From positions 5,236 to 69,235 of the forward strand of contig NZ_ATYS01000005.1 in NCBI RefSeq assembly GCF_000427805.1: a DNA stretch of 64,000 nt, given 5' to 3'. Positions 49,077 to 57,843 of the stretch are shown here, piece after piece; position 1 is the stretch's first letter, and every line of letters starts with the position of its first letter. This DNA is from Budvicia aquatica DSM 5075 = ATCC 35567. GTDB lineage: Bacteria; Pseudomonadota; Gammaproteobacteria; Enterobacterales; Enterobacteriaceae. Made by a program: the position numbers and the translations under genes. The notes under the pieces were generated by a model. That model saw only the letters and a list, made by a program, of their open reading frames with translations, did not search any database and was not told the DNA's origin.

Positions 49077-50545
49077 AGTAAAAATTCCTCATGAGAGTGG
49101 CTAAGCGCCTGAAAACGACGCCAATGTTGAGCAAAATCGGAAGGTTTGTTAGGGAGATAGCAGCAAAGCGGGAAGTTATCAGCCAGCACGCTGCGGTAGC
49201 TTTTTACATCGCTGACCTCATTCAGAGCCATAAGCTGACAGCCCAGATTTCCCAGCGTTGAGGCTTCGACCGGGCCGGCAAACACCGTCAGGTCGCACAC
49301 GTCGGCACATAGCTGATTCAGGAACTCATTCTGGCAACCACCGCCGACAATGTTTAGCCGGCGTACCGGTTTTCCTTGCAGGTCTTCCAGTTCCAGAACC
49401 ACCTGACGATAAAACATCGCCAGGCTGTCAAAAATACAACGAGCCAGCTCGGCCTGACTTTGAGGAACCGGCTGCTGATGCTCATGACAGGCTTTACGGA
49501 TTTCATCTACCATCGACGTCGGATTAATAAACCGATCGTCATTCGGGTTGACCAAGTAGGTAAATGCAGGCAGTTCAGCGGCTTCAAGAATTAACGCCGG
49601 CAAGTCGGTTATCTGGAGCTCCTGACAAACCCGCTGTAGCAGCCACAGCCCCATAATATTTTTCAGCACCCGGTAAGTGCCGTTGATGCCGCCTTCATTT
49701 GTTACGTTGGCGGCCATGGCTCTGGCATCATTAAACGGCTGCGGGCTTTCAATACCCATCAAAGACCAAGTGCCGGAACTGAGGTAAACACAGCCGCTGG
49801 CCTTTAACGGTGCGGCAATAACTGCGCTACCGGTATCATGAGTAGCGACTGAGGTCACCGGCACTTTCTGGCCTGAAGGACTGGTCCAATGCCCGAGCTG
49901 ATGCCCCGGCTGAGACGGTTTGGTAAACCATGAACGGGGAATGCCCAGATATTCCAGCAATTCTTGATCCCAGTCACCGGTCTCCAGATTAAGCAACTGG
50001 GTCGTGCTGGCATTGGTATATTCATGATTGAAACTGCCGGTCAGGCGATAGTGAAGATAGTCCGGAATCAGTAATAAATGTTCAACCTGAGGAATTAATT
50101 CAGGCTGTTGATCCGCCAGCGCTTTTAACTGATATAGCGTATTAAACGGCAGAAACTGAATTCCGGTTTTGCGGTAAAGGTTTTCCCGCCCGAGCTGATT
50201 AATCACCTGAGCCATCACCCCATCAGTGCGGTGGTCACGGTAGGCATAGGGCAACCCGACCCGGCGCCCCTCGCTATCCAGCAGAACGTAATCTACGCCC
50301 CAGGTGTCGATACCAATACTGTCGATGCGGATACCGGCACTATCGATAGCCACCAGCCCGTGCAAAATTTCTCGTTCGAGCGTTTCAAGATCCCAAGTGT
50401 CGTGCCCGTCTACCGGCGTTAGCCTGTTAACAAAACGGTGAATCTCTTTAAGCGTCAGACCGCGTGACTCAGCCTGCCACGTCGCCAGCATCACTCGCCC
50501 GCTGGAAGCCCCTAAATCAATCGCGACGATATTGCGTTCAGTCAT
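49073..50545 (-). CDS. rhaB: RhaB, L-rhamnulokinase
   Basis: 490 residues (E. coli 489), FGGY kinase family. It phosphorylates rhamnulose with [16 protein letters not shown] at the N terminus is the phosphate-1 loop, [11 protein letters not shown] and [14 protein letters not shown] follow, and [17 protein letters not shown] is the adenosine motif. It is first in the rhaBAD operon, divergent from rhaS. Confidence 0.97.
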   Translation of the reverse strand: MTERNIVAIDLGASSGRVMLATWQAESRGLTLKEIHRFVNRLTPVDGHDTWDLETLEREILHGLVAIDSAGIRIDSIGIDTWGVDYVLLDSEGRRVGLPYAYRDHRTDGVMAQVINQLGRENLYRKTGIQFLPFNTLYQLKALADQQPELIPQVEHLLLIPDYLHYRLTGSFNHEYTNASTTQLLNLETGDWDQELLEYLGIPRSWFTKPSQPGHQLGHWTSPSGQKVPVTSVATHDTGSAVIAAPLKASGCVYLSSGTWSLMGIESPQPFNDARAMAANVTNEGGINGTYRVLKNIMGLWLLQRVCQELQITDLPALILEAAELPAFTYLVNPNDDRFINPTSMVDEIRKACHEHQQPVPQSQAELARCIFDSLAMFYRQVVLELEDLQGKPVRRLNIVGGGCQNEFLNQLCADVCDLTVFAGPVEASTLGNLGCQLMALNEVSDVKSYRSVLADNFPLCCYLPNKPSDFAQHWRRFQALSHSHEEFLL

Positions 50546-50598
50546 AGCAACCTTCCCCTATTTATCTATGGGGGAAAGTCTAAGGAATGTGTTCAATC

Positions 50599-50640
50599 AC
50601 CACCTTCCGGTGGTTGCCACTGGGCTACGGGGATTGGCAA
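50599..50640. promoter_or_regulatory. Candidate RhaS/RhaR operator upstream of rhaB
   Basis: An inverted pair TTGCCA (50614-50619) and TGGCAA (50635-50640) lies about 70-95 bp before rhaB. It resembles the inverted half-sites ending in TTGCC at the E. coli rhaBAD promoter. Next to it is a small hairpin ACCACC-TTCC-GGTGGT (50599-50614). Assignment is by position and resemblance. Confidence 0.45.
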
Positions 50641-50655
50641 AAAGACAAAGGCCTA

Positions 50656-50671
50656 TGTGAAACCGATCACA
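50656..50671. promoter_or_regulatory. Perfect CRP site in the rhaB-rhaS intergenic region
   Basis: TGTGA-AACCGA-TCACA matches the CRP consensus exactly in both half-sites. It lies on the rhaB side of the divergent region, consistent with cAMP-CRP activation of rhaBAD. Confidence 0.85.
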
Positions 50672-50713
50672 AAAATAGCAAATGTATGCCACGGTTCGAG
50701 GCTGGTGACGTTA

Positions 50714-50729
50714 TGTGACCCCCGCCACA
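50714..50729. promoter_or_regulatory. Second CRP-like site in the rhaB-rhaS intergenic region
   Basis: TGTGA-CCCCCG-CCACA matches the consensus at 9 of 10 core positions. It lies on the rhaS side, as expected for the rhaSR promoter. Confidence 0.7.
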
Positions 50730-50857
50730 ATTCGGCCAAATAATCGCCAAATCTTAGAAAACCGAACGCTTTCGCACGATGTCGCGTCTTAATTTTAAGG
50801 CGAAGACAGGTCACTCCCTTCTAAGATGCAGACTCATTACGTTGAAAGGAGTCTCAT

Positions 50858-51688
50858 ATGACCTTACTGAAGAGTGATGGTTTTTTTGCGTCAGGAGCTT
50901 CAACCATCGCAATAGAAAACCGGGCCCCTCAATGTGTGTTTCCTGAACACAGCCATGACTTTTATGAAATCGTTTTGGTAGAACACGGCTCGGGCGTCCA
51001 TATCTTTAATGACAGCCCTTACGCCCTGTGCAGCGGCACCGTATGCTTTGTGCGTGACAGCGATTATCATCAGTTCGAAAACGTCGACCAGCTACACCTG
51101 ACCAATGTGCTTTATCGTTCGCCTAAGTCTTTTCGATTTCTGTCCGATATTGAACAGTTTCTGCCCGGCCATGGTCAGGATGAGAAGCAACAATCCCACT
51201 GGCAAATCAACCAGACCGCATTAAAAAAAGCAAAAAGCTGCATTACCTGTCTGGAAGAGAAAGCCGGCAGTACCGAGCTGGATGATATCGCCACCAATGA
51301 AGGGGTATTTTTGCAACTTCTGATGTTACTGCGTCAAAGCTGTTTTGAAACCTACAAACACGACAGTCGTGAAGCCTGCGTCGGTTCCCTGCTGAACTGG
51401 CTGCGCAATAATTACAGTGAAGAGATTAACTGGGAAGAGCTGGCCGATCGTTTTTCACTGGCATTAAGAACGATGCATCGTCAGGTAAAGCAGTACACCG
51501 GTATGACTCCTCAGCGTTACCTTAACCGCCTGCGCCTGTTAGAAGCCAGACACCGCCTATTTCAGACCGACGACAGCATTACCGACATTGCTTACGACTG
51601 CGGCTTTAGTGACAGCAATAACTTTTCAGTTCAGTTCCGGCGGGAGTTTTCCCTTTCTCCCCTGCAGTTACGTAACTCTATTCGTTAA
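50858..51688 (+). CDS. rhaS: RhaS, AraC-family activator of rhaBAD and rhaT
   Basis: 276 residues (E. coli 278). The N-terminal cupin domain binds L-rhamnose (FPEHSHDFYEIVLVEHGSG carries the barrel His). The C-terminal double helix-turn-helix ends with ITDIAYDCGFSDSNNFSVQF. GAAAGGAGTC gives a strong ribosome site. It is divergent from rhaB and followed by rhaR. RhaS is assigned over RhaR by its position next to rhaB. Confidence 0.9.
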   Translation: MTLLKSDGFFASGASTIAIENRAPQCVFPEHSHDFYEIVLVEHGSGVHIFNDSPYALCSGTVCFVRDSDYHQFENVDQLHLTNVLYRSPKSFRFLSDIEQFLPGHGQDEKQQSHWQINQTALKKAKSCITCLEEKAGSTELDDIATNEGVFLQLLMLLRQSCFETYKHDSREACVGSLLNWLRNNYSEEINWEELADRFSLALRTMHRQVKQYTGMTPQRYLNRLRLLEARHRLFQTDDSITDIAYDCGFSDSNNFSVQFRREFSLSPLQLRNSIR

Positions 51689-51709
51689 TCAACAATAACG
51701 GTGCCTGTA

Positions 51710-51754
51710 AACCATCTGCTCTCATAACAACCGGATATTAAAGAACAGATGGTT
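51710..51754. repeat. Inverted repeat between rhaS and rhaR
   Basis: AACCATCTG (51710-51718) and CAGATGGTT (51746-51754) are perfect 9-bp arms around a 27-base loop. They sit in the 146-bp gap between rhaS and rhaR. In E. coli these genes nearly abut, so the hairpin may separate their expression. Confidence 0.45.
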
Positions 51755-51834
51755 ACCCTGATATTCAGAGCACCGTCAACGTCAGGCGACGGCAAATATG
51801 CCACACTGCCGCCTAAGGAGCACTAACAGGAATA

Positions 51835-52677
51835 ATGGATAGCATGTCTCAATTAAAGCTGCATACCAGCGACTTCTTTTTCACTGATAATCATGCAGTT
51901 ACTGTAGAGGATCGGCTGCCTCAGCCCATTTTTCCGATTCATACCCATGATTTTTATGAACTGGTTATCGTTCTGCGCGGCAACGGCCTGCACATCGTTA
52001 ATGACGTTCCTTATTACATTACCTGCGGTGACCTGTTTTATATTAACGCCAACGATCGTCATGGCTATGAGTCGGTAGACTCTCTGGAACTAAATAATAT
52101 TTTGTACTGCCCTGACCGGCTAAACCTATTGTCCGACTGGCCAAGCCTGCTTCCCGGTGATGAAAGCCATCAGGACCAACGCTATTGGCGACTTAGCGTT
52201 CAAGGGATGTCAGAAATCAGGCCGGTGATAGATACGCTAACTAAAGAGTGTATGAAGTCAGACAGACTGTCGGTCCAGCTCAGCGAATCGCTGTTTCTCC
52301 AGCTATCCCTACTGTTAAAACGCTATCGCCACCCGCCAAACAGCTACCAGTTAGCCGACGGCCAATTACTCGATCTCTTAATGCTCGCCCTGCATTCCGG
52401 AATCAGTAAATCCTTTCGCATGGAAGACTTCTGCCAACAGCATAGCCTTTCGCCAAGAAGCATTCAGGCGCTGTTTAAGCAACATACCGGCGTCAGCGTT
52501 AGCCATTATCTTCGCCAACTCCGGCTGTGTAAGGCCATGGCGATGCTCAGGCAAAAAACGTCGCATATCAGTGAAATTTCATCCGAATGTGGCTTTGAAG
52601 ACAGTAACTACTTTTCTGCGGTATTTAGCCGGGCAACGGGCGTATCACCCAGTGAATACCGCCAGCGGTTCAGGTAA
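51835..52677 (+). CDS. rhaR: RhaR, AraC-family activator of rhaSR
   Basis: 280 residues (E. coli 282), from ATG 51835 with a second ATG four codons later. The N-terminal cupin domain reads FPIHTHDFYELVIVLRGNG, and the C-terminal HTH ISEISSECGFEDSNYFSAVF closes the protein. It binds L-rhamnose and activates rhaSR transcription. It is a paralogue of rhaS and lies 146 bp after it. Confidence 0.9.
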   Translation: MDSMSQLKLHTSDFFFTDNHAVTVEDRLPQPIFPIHTHDFYELVIVLRGNGLHIVNDVPYYITCGDLFYINANDRHGYESVDSLELNNILYCPDRLNLLSDWPSLLPGDESHQDQRYWRLSVQGMSEIRPVIDTLTKECMKSDRLSVQLSESLFLQLSLLLKRYRHPPNSYQLADGQLLDLLMLALHSGISKSFRMEDFCQQHSLSPRSIQALFKQHTGVSVSHYLRQLRLCKAMAMLRQKTSHISEISSECGFEDSNYFSAVFSRATGVSPSEYRQRFR

Positions 52678-52828
52678 ATGCCTTAAGCGTATCGCCCATC
52701 ACGACGATAGATCTGGGGCAATAAATAATAGGTGTCATTATTCTGATATCTAATAGCATTTATCCTGTGAACCACATAATATCGACGGGCTATTACTCAT
52801 CTAAGGCTCACTTTTACAGGGATTGAAA

Positions 52829-53251
52829 ATGAAAAGTTTTAACGTCATCTTTATCGCCATATTTACGCTGATAGCCAGCCTGAATGTGGCTGCGGCCGGA
52901 AAGAGTCTGACCCTTTCCGGAGAGTACACCTATTACACTGATGAAATGAGTCTGGAGATGATGGGGCAGAATATCTGCATGTTTCCCGATGCCAATACCG
53001 CTAAATTAGTGCCGCGCCCAAAAGGCGATGCCCGCGATGTGTGGTTCTGTTTTACTGATTTTGAACAGGCCAGAGTTGCATTAGATATCCCTGAAGCTGC
53101 GCCAGAGAAAGGCTGTGGCTTTAAAGCAAATATCACGGCTGAAGTGAAAGACTATAGCGTTAACCAAGCAGAAAATGATGATTTTGACGTGGCAACTCTG
53201 GTTAAGGTGATTAGCCATGAAAAGCCGGTTGTTATTGAGTGTCAGCCTTAG
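52829..53251 (+). CDS. Hypothetical periplasmic protein, 140 residues
   Basis: Start ATG 52829 has an ACAGGGA ribosome site; a TTG two codons earlier is less likely. A signal peptide (residues 1-20, ending NVAA-AG) is clear. The mature protein has four Cys (NICMFP, VWFCFTD, KGCGFKAN, VIECQP), which suggests two disulfides in the periplasm. I recognise no family. It is downstream of rhaR on the same strand, but about 150 bp separate them. Confidence 0.7.
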   Translation: MKSFNVIFIAIFTLIASLNVAAAGKSLTLSGEYTYYTDEMSLEMMGQNICMFPDANTAKLVPRPKGDARDVWFCFTDFEQARVALDIPEAAPEKGCGFKANITAEVKDYSVNQAENDDFDVATLVKVISHEKPVVIECQP

Positions 53252-53278
53252 GTCGATATTATTAGATAGCTTGGCGGC

Positions 53279-53413
53279 TTAATGCTTATCAGCTAAGCAT
53301 GTCTAATACCTTGTGACTCCCCTCAATTATCCCCTCCCCTCATCCCCGTAAAAACGGGGATGAGGGGATAGTAGGCTTATATGATGCAAAAATGCTTAGC
53401 TGACAAGCGTTAG
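53279..53413. repeat. Nested inverted-repeat element (MITE-like)
   Basis: Outer arms of 22 bases (53279-53300 and 53392-53413) are complementary at 19 positions and share CAGCTAAGCAT. Inside lies a perfect 15-bp inverted repeat (53335-53349 with 53354-53368) around an AAAA loop. No open frame is present. The whole looks like a non-autonomous inverted-repeat element rather than a simple terminator. No target duplication is evident by eye. Confidence 0.5.
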
Positions 53414-53551
53414 CACTGAGGCTGGCTCTTTATCAACCTAACCGGTTAACCCGCAGTAAAATTCAGCCACGAAACCGGAACCCATCTGAAGCGGCAGTTC
53501 TGACTTTCTTTATAGTTTGTGCGTTTACTATCCGATCGTTCGGTCAATCAT

Positions 53552-54022
53552 CTATACAGAAAAAAGCGTCAACCCGACCTCTCCATTTCGACTATCAGAG
53601 ACTGTCTGAAAAGCAGGTGATGTAACAACCTTATCTATAAATACCTCCAGACCGTTCAAATCTGAGCACCAAAGATTATCGCCCGGTATTTCAGTTAATC
53701 GTTCTTCAACCGGGAATTTAAACTGGAGCTTAAACTGCCACATTTTTGCCCGCGGATTGGCGGAGGATAATTGGCGGGTGAATGAGAGATAAAAGCTTTC
53801 TCCATCGCCCCAGTCATACACCCCATATTCAAATAACAGCATATCTTCATCTTTTTGAATATCGTATGTTTTGACTCTTTTTGTTTGATAAAACTTAAGA
53901 AACAGAGTGAAACCATCATTTACGCTTAAATCTGATAAAAGGCATCCTTCATCGACAACAAAGGTTTTAAAGTCAGCGTCTATTGTTTTTAATTTCACTT
54001 CGTTGTTATTTCTAAAAAACAC
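53552..54022 (-). CDS. Hypothetical protein, 156 residues
   Basis: No signal peptide or membrane segment. Acidic and aromatic-rich (DWGDGESFYLSFTRQ, MWQFKLQFKFP), probably a beta-rich cytosolic protein. I recognise no family; immunity-type or phage-related proteins can look like this, but nothing here proves it. It lies between the nested repeat and the CusF-like gene, 53 bp after the latter on the same strand. Confidence 0.55.
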   Translation of the reverse strand: MFFRNNNEVKLKTIDADFKTFVVDEGCLLSDLSVNDGFTLFLKFYQTKRVKTYDIQKDEDMLLFEYGVYDWGDGESFYLSFTRQLSSANPRAKMWQFKLQFKFPVEERLTEIPGDNLWCSDLNGLEVFIDKVVTSPAFQTVSDSRNGEVGLTLFSV

Positions 54023-54075
54023 GGGTTATCCTTTATTACACTACCCCGCCGTACTATTCGGCAGGGAAGGTTTGA

Positions 54076-54438
54076 TTAATCCTTAACAACCTCAATTTTA
54101 CTGATGGTCGCAACGTCATCCGGCATCGTCAAATCGAGTTTCACTTTATCGCCGACCTTGATGCCGTTCAACATGGTCTTATCCACAATCGGAAACGGCA
54201 TAGTCATCTCTTCCCATTCAAGGCTTTCTATCGGTGGGTGGTGGATAATAATTTGGCCACGAGAAGCATCCACCTGAGTCACCGTACCGGTGGTATGGTG
54301 CATTTCAGGCACCCCTGAACTGAGCTGACTGGCACCTTTTTCATTATGATGGTGATCGCTGGTATGGGCCTGAAGATTAAAGGAAATAGCTAAAAAAGTG
54401 GCAAAGATAATGCTCGTTAACGCCTTTTTGTTATTCAT
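54076..54438 (-). CDS. CusF-domain periplasmic copper-binding protein
   Basis: 120 residues with a signal peptide (1-24, ending LQA-HT), then a His-rich segment (HTSDHHHNE) and a CusF-type OB fold. The fold's IIIHHPPIESLEWEEMTM matches the CusF Cu(I)/Ag(I) site, in which a His, a Trp and two Met residues coordinate the metal. CusF hands Cu(I) or Ag(I) to the CusCBA pump; no cusCBA genes are in the window, so here it may act as a stand-alone metallochaperone or sponge. Confidence 0.85.
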   Translation of the reverse strand: MNNKKALTSIIFATFLAISFNLQAHTSDHHHNEKGASQLSSGVPEMHHTTGTVTQVDASRGQIIIHHPPIESLEWEEMTMPFPIVDKTMLNGIKVGDKVKLDLTMPDDVATISKIEVVKD

Positions 54439-54655
54439 TCTGATGTTCTCAACGCGATAGAAATCAAGGTACCGATATTAAAACCCATACCCACAGTCAG
54501 GACAATATTTTATTGAGAAAGATTATCATTTAAATTATGTAACGCGAAGAACCCTTAGCTGACTGGCATCAAACGACGATAAAGATTATTTAAATGGCGA
54601 GGTAGATAGGTGCGGATTCTAAATGCAACAACAGGCTACGGTTGGTTAAAAAGAA

Positions 54656-54676
54656 CCCCCACCGGCCTGATGGGGG
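54656..54676 (-). terminator. Terminator after the HdeA/B-like gene
   Basis: CCCCCA and TGGGGG form the stem. On the minus strand it is followed by TTCTTTTTAACC. It lies 11 bases beyond the gene's stop. Confidence 0.8.
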
Positions 54677-54686
54677 CTACAATGAC

Positions 54687-54998
54687 TTATTTCTTTTTCG
54701 ACAGGTTTAAAATGTCTTGCTTCATATCCGTCAGCTTTTTATCCGGATTCTCTTTACACAGCTTAATAAGCTGAGGAGTCAACATGGTATCAACCTCATT
54801 CAACGCCACATAATCCCCCCCTTTATATTCGGAATAGCTATTCAGCACCCAAAAAGCCACCGGCGTCGCTGCCTGAGGATCAAGATTAATAAACTGTTTA
54901 CAGGTCATTCCATCAGGCGTTGTTGCAGCAAAAGAAGTTCCTGCCACAGCAAGTAATATTCCCGCCATCGCCATATTACGAATTGATTTATAAAGCAT
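54687..54998 (-). CDS. HdeA/HdeB-family periplasmic acid-stress chaperone
   Basis: 103 residues with a signal peptide (1-24, ending SFA-AT). The mature part has MTCKQFINLDPQAATPVAFW and VDTMLTPQLIKLCKENP, the two Cys-bearing helices of HdeA/HdeB, joined by one disulfide. These small proteins unfold at low pH and hold periplasmic clients. E. coli carries the hdeAB pair with hdeD; here a single gene stands alone, with an AAGGAGA ribosome site and its own terminator. Confidence 0.8.
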   Translation of the reverse strand: MLYKSIRNMAMAGILLAVAGTSFAATTPDGMTCKQFINLDPQAATPVAFWVLNSYSEYKGGDYVALNEVDTMLTPQLIKLCKENPDKKLTDMKQDILNLSKKK

Positions 54999-55169
54999 AC
55001 CTTCTCCTTATTTACCGATTAAATATGAAAAATTAAAACTTATATCCAATTGACGTACACACATGACTTGTTATGGTTGTTTAAAACAAATCACACCTTT
55101 TTGCTTTAGCAATTTTAGTATGGACAGCAAAACTCATTCTGCCAATAATCGAGCATTAGCCTAAAACCA

Positions 55170-55565
55170 TCATGTTTGTTGGGGGCTCGGTTTTACTTTA
55201 TTTCCCAACATCAAACCTAACTCAACGGCAATAAAACCAACAATCAGGCTAATAACCAAATAGCCGACGGCTACCAATAGCTTAGTCGGATCTTTCATAA
55301 TCTCTGTTGCTCCAAAAATAAAGCTGGAGAAGGTCGAAAGCCCGCCCATAATGCCGGTACCCACCATCAGGTAGACATATTGATTTATTTTATTTTTCTT
55401 GGATAACGAAGTGGCTAACCCTAACAAGAAGGCAGCGACAATATTGGCAATAAAAATATCCATCGGAAAGCCATCGGACAAGCTCGGGGTAGAGGCCATA
55501 ATGAGCTCTCTGCACATCGCACCAAAAGCCCCGCCGATAAAAACTAAAATAATAAAATTCAGCAT
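55170..55565 (-). CDS. crcB: FluC (CrcB) fluoride channel subunit, copy 2
   Basis: 131 residues, four membrane helices. Family motifs are [13 protein letters not shown] near the N terminus and [17 protein letters not shown] carrying the Phe-box and polar-track residues. FluC dimers export fluoride as an ion-selective channel. It lies 11 bases after another crcB copy, so the two may form a heterodimer. Confidence 0.85.
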   Translation of the reverse strand: MLNFIILVFIGGAFGAMCRELIMASTPSLSDGFPMDIFIANIVAAFLLGLATSLSKKNKINQYVYLMVGTGIMGGLSTFSSFIFGATEIMKDPTKLLVAVGYLVISLIVGFIAVELGLMLGNKVKPSPQQT

Positions 55566-55576
55566 AATCTCTATCC

Positions 55577-55960
55577 TTACAAATAAGCTAGCCAGGCGCC
55601 AAATGCTGCCGCGAGCAAGCCGGTTAATACCGAAAGAATAAGGTAACCGCCCGCCATCATGCGTGCTCCGGCGCTAGCCAGTTTTGCGGCGTCGAGTTGC
55701 ATACTACTGAACGTGGTGTATCCGCCTAAAACGCCGGTAATAACCGCAGAATTGAGAAAGCTCCCATAGCGGTGGTGCCACTCGATATTAAAGAGGGTGC
55801 TAAGATAACCAATAAGCAGTGCGCCGCTGATATTGATAAGAAAAGTTCCCAGCGGGAAGTTCCCCTTATAAACCTTGCCAACCGCTAAGCCAATCCACCA
55901 ACGTAGCAGTGAGCCTAATCCACCACCGAGTCCTACCCACAGCACATCTATTGCCACCAT
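55577..55960 (-). CDS. crcB: FluC (CrcB) fluoride channel subunit, copy 1
   Basis: 127 residues, the E. coli CrcB length, four membrane helices. Motifs: [14 protein letters not shown] and [15 protein letters not shown]. It is first of a tandem crcB pair, an arrangement better known in Gram-positive bacteria where paired genes make heterodimers. No fluoride riboswitch consensus is seen in the upstream 150 bases. Confidence 0.87.
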   Translation of the reverse strand: MVAIDVLWVGLGGGLGSLLRWWIGLAVGKVYKGNFPLGTFLINISGALLIGYLSTLFNIEWHHRYGSFLNSAVITGVLGGYTTFSSMQLDAAKLASAGARMMAGGYLILSVLTGLLAAAFGAWLAYL

Positions 55961-56269
55961 AAGACACCTTCAATATTTGCAGGCCTTTAGACTTATTAGT
56001 TTAGTACAAATAGAAAAGTTGCCTTAGAATCAGGCCAAAAAGTAACCGGTTATAGGTATATTCAGAATATCGTCAGCACTAAAACAATGTTCAAACTATA
56101 TCGTTCGGCCATTTGGCGTGGAATATCGGATTATTTCCATCACGTCGATATCATTAATCGATATGTGCTGGACAGTGAGTGGCTGAGTCACATTGAATTC
56201 TATTTTGTCCTGAAATGAGCAACAGCCCGAATTAGCCGCTATTTTGTCGAAAAGCCTTTTTTATAAAGT
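55961..56269. other. Intergenic region between fluC pair and MocR gene
   Basis: About 309 bp. A 43-codon frame on the plus strand (56087-56218) starts MFKLYRSAIWRGISDYFHHV but lacks a ribosome site and is not recognised. No repeat or RNA is evident. It must hold the leftward promoter of the fluC pair. Confidence 0.35.
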
Positions 56270-57742
56270 TTAATCCATTATCACAGCCAGCTTCCGCACG
56301 CCTTCAACCAGTTCAGAAGCGGGATGATCTGCAAAACCCAGCAGAACAGCCTGCCCGGTAGATTCTGTCTGACAATAGCGGGACAAAGGCTGTGCACCTA
56401 GCCCGACTTCACGGCACTTATCGATAATGTCCTGCTCCTGTAAATGGCCTGCCAACCAGCAAACAAGGTGAATACCGGAATCAGAAGGTTCAACCCGAAA
56501 GCTATTCGGCAAGTACAGTCGGATAGCCTCAATAAGTGCCTGCTGGCGCTCATAACAGGCCTTTCTGACTCGCCTGACGTGGCGGGCATAATGACCGTCG
56601 GCAATAAAGGCGGCAAGCGTGGCCTGTTCTAAATAGGAAGTGCGCGTGTCTGCGTAGTATTTTGCCAGCTTAAAAGATTCAATCAGATTGTTAGGTACCA
56701 CCAAAAAGCCTAAACGGAATTCAGGGAACATCATTTTTGAGAAGGTTCCGGCATAAATAACCCGCCGCTGTTGATCTAACCCTTGAAGTGCCTGTATCGG
56801 CTGAGCGGTATACCTGAACTCACTGTTGTAATCATCTTCAAAAATCCACGCCTTATTTTCAGCGGCCCAATCAAGTAACGCCATCCGCCTGGATAAGCTT
56901 AGGGTTCCGCCGAGCGGAAATTGATGAGAGGGAGCGGTAAAAATCATTTTTGCCTGCGGCCAGCGTTGAATACCGTAGGCGATATCCATGCCCTGCTTAT
57001 CACTGACAATCGGGCGAACTTTAGCGCCAATCGCGGTAAATGCCCCTAAAGCACCATCATAGCCGGGCTCATCGAGCCAAACTTCGTCGCCGGCTTGCAA
57101 AAGAACCTGTGCGGCCAGATTCATCGCCTGCTGAGTGCCGTTCACAATCACAATTTGGTCTTGGGTACAATTTAGCCCGCGCGTTGTCCGAATATAGTCG
57201 GATATCGCCAGCCTCAGAGGCTTAAACCCCAAGGGATCGTTTAACTGGCCCATTTGCTTGCGAAATTGCCGCCAGGTTCGCCCCAGCAGGCGTCCCCAAA
57301 GTTCATGAGGAAATAAATCGGTACAGCCAACCCCGATATTAAACATTCGGTTTTGCGTCATATAGGGTGCGGTTTTATCCCAGACCTCAAACATAGCCTG
57401 CATATGCGGGCTGATATTGAGGCTTGAGCCGTCGTCACCGCGATGCTCAGAATGAGCAACGGCCGGAATATGGATCATTTCATCAGGAATGATCGGGGAA
57501 ACATAAGTCCCGGAGCCTTTTTTGCTAATCAGGTAACCTTCATCAATCAAACGCTCAAAGCCGGCAATCACCGAGTTTCTGGAAATCGACATCGTTTCGC
57601 AAAGCGTTCTGCTGGAAGGAAGCTTAGCGCCGGGTTTTAATTGCCCGTTAAGAATCACCGCCTTCAGAGCATGATGAAACTGCTCTTTAATCTTCCCGTT
57701 CTTAAGTAATAGACTGGGGAAATTAGCATCATGCTTTTTCAT
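56270..57742 (-). CDS. MocR/PdxR-type regulator (GntR HTH + aminotransferase-like domain)
   Basis: 490 residues. The N-terminal winged helix of GntR type (GAKLPSSRTLCETMSISRNS) is joined to a fold-type I aminotransferase domain. The PLP-binding Lys is in YAGTFSKMMFPEFRLGF, and NGTQQAMNLAAQVLL and FEDDYNSEFRY are conserved. Such proteins sense PLP or an amino compound and often control the divergent neighbour. The divergent neighbour here is a GNAT acetyltransferase, with 101 bp between starts. The ligand is unknown. Confidence 0.9.
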   Translation of the reverse strand: MKKHDANFPSLLLKNGKIKEQFHHALKAVILNGQLKPGAKLPSSRTLCETMSISRNSVIAGFERLIDEGYLISKKGSGTYVSPIIPDEMIHIPAVAHSEHRGDDGSSLNISPHMQAMFEVWDKTAPYMTQNRMFNIGVGCTDLFPHELWGRLLGRTWRQFRKQMGQLNDPLGFKPLRLAISDYIRTTRGLNCTQDQIVIVNGTQQAMNLAAQVLLQAGDEVWLDEPGYDGALGAFTAIGAKVRPIVSDKQGMDIAYGIQRWPQAKMIFTAPSHQFPLGGTLSLSRRMALLDWAAENKAWIFEDDYNSEFRYTAQPIQALQGLDQQRRVIYAGTFSKMMFPEFRLGFLVVPNNLIESFKLAKYYADTRTSYLEQATLAAFIADGHYARHVRRVRKACYERQQALIEAIRLYLPNSFRVEPSDSGIHLVCWLAGHLQEQDIIDKCREVGLGAQPLSRYCQTESTGQAVLLGFADHPASELVEGVRKLAVIMD

Positions 57743-57843
57743 AAGAAAAGTGGCTCCATTAAAAATAAAAAAAGTGTATCTTATTAAGAACCACTATAAA
57801 AACTATCATTCAGCTTCTTAAACATTTAGCTACAGAGGTTGAT

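Noticed and set aside
55961-56110. Fluoride riboswitch upstream of the fluC pair
   Set aside because: Looked for the GGNGAUGG and CUGAUG core on the minus strand; only scattered GGCCTGAT-like bases occur and the pseudoknot partners are missing.
56087-56218. 43-codon plus-strand frame beginning MFKLYRSAIWRG
   Set aside because: No ribosome site, no terminator and no recognisable family; could be a gene remnant but not supported enough to call.
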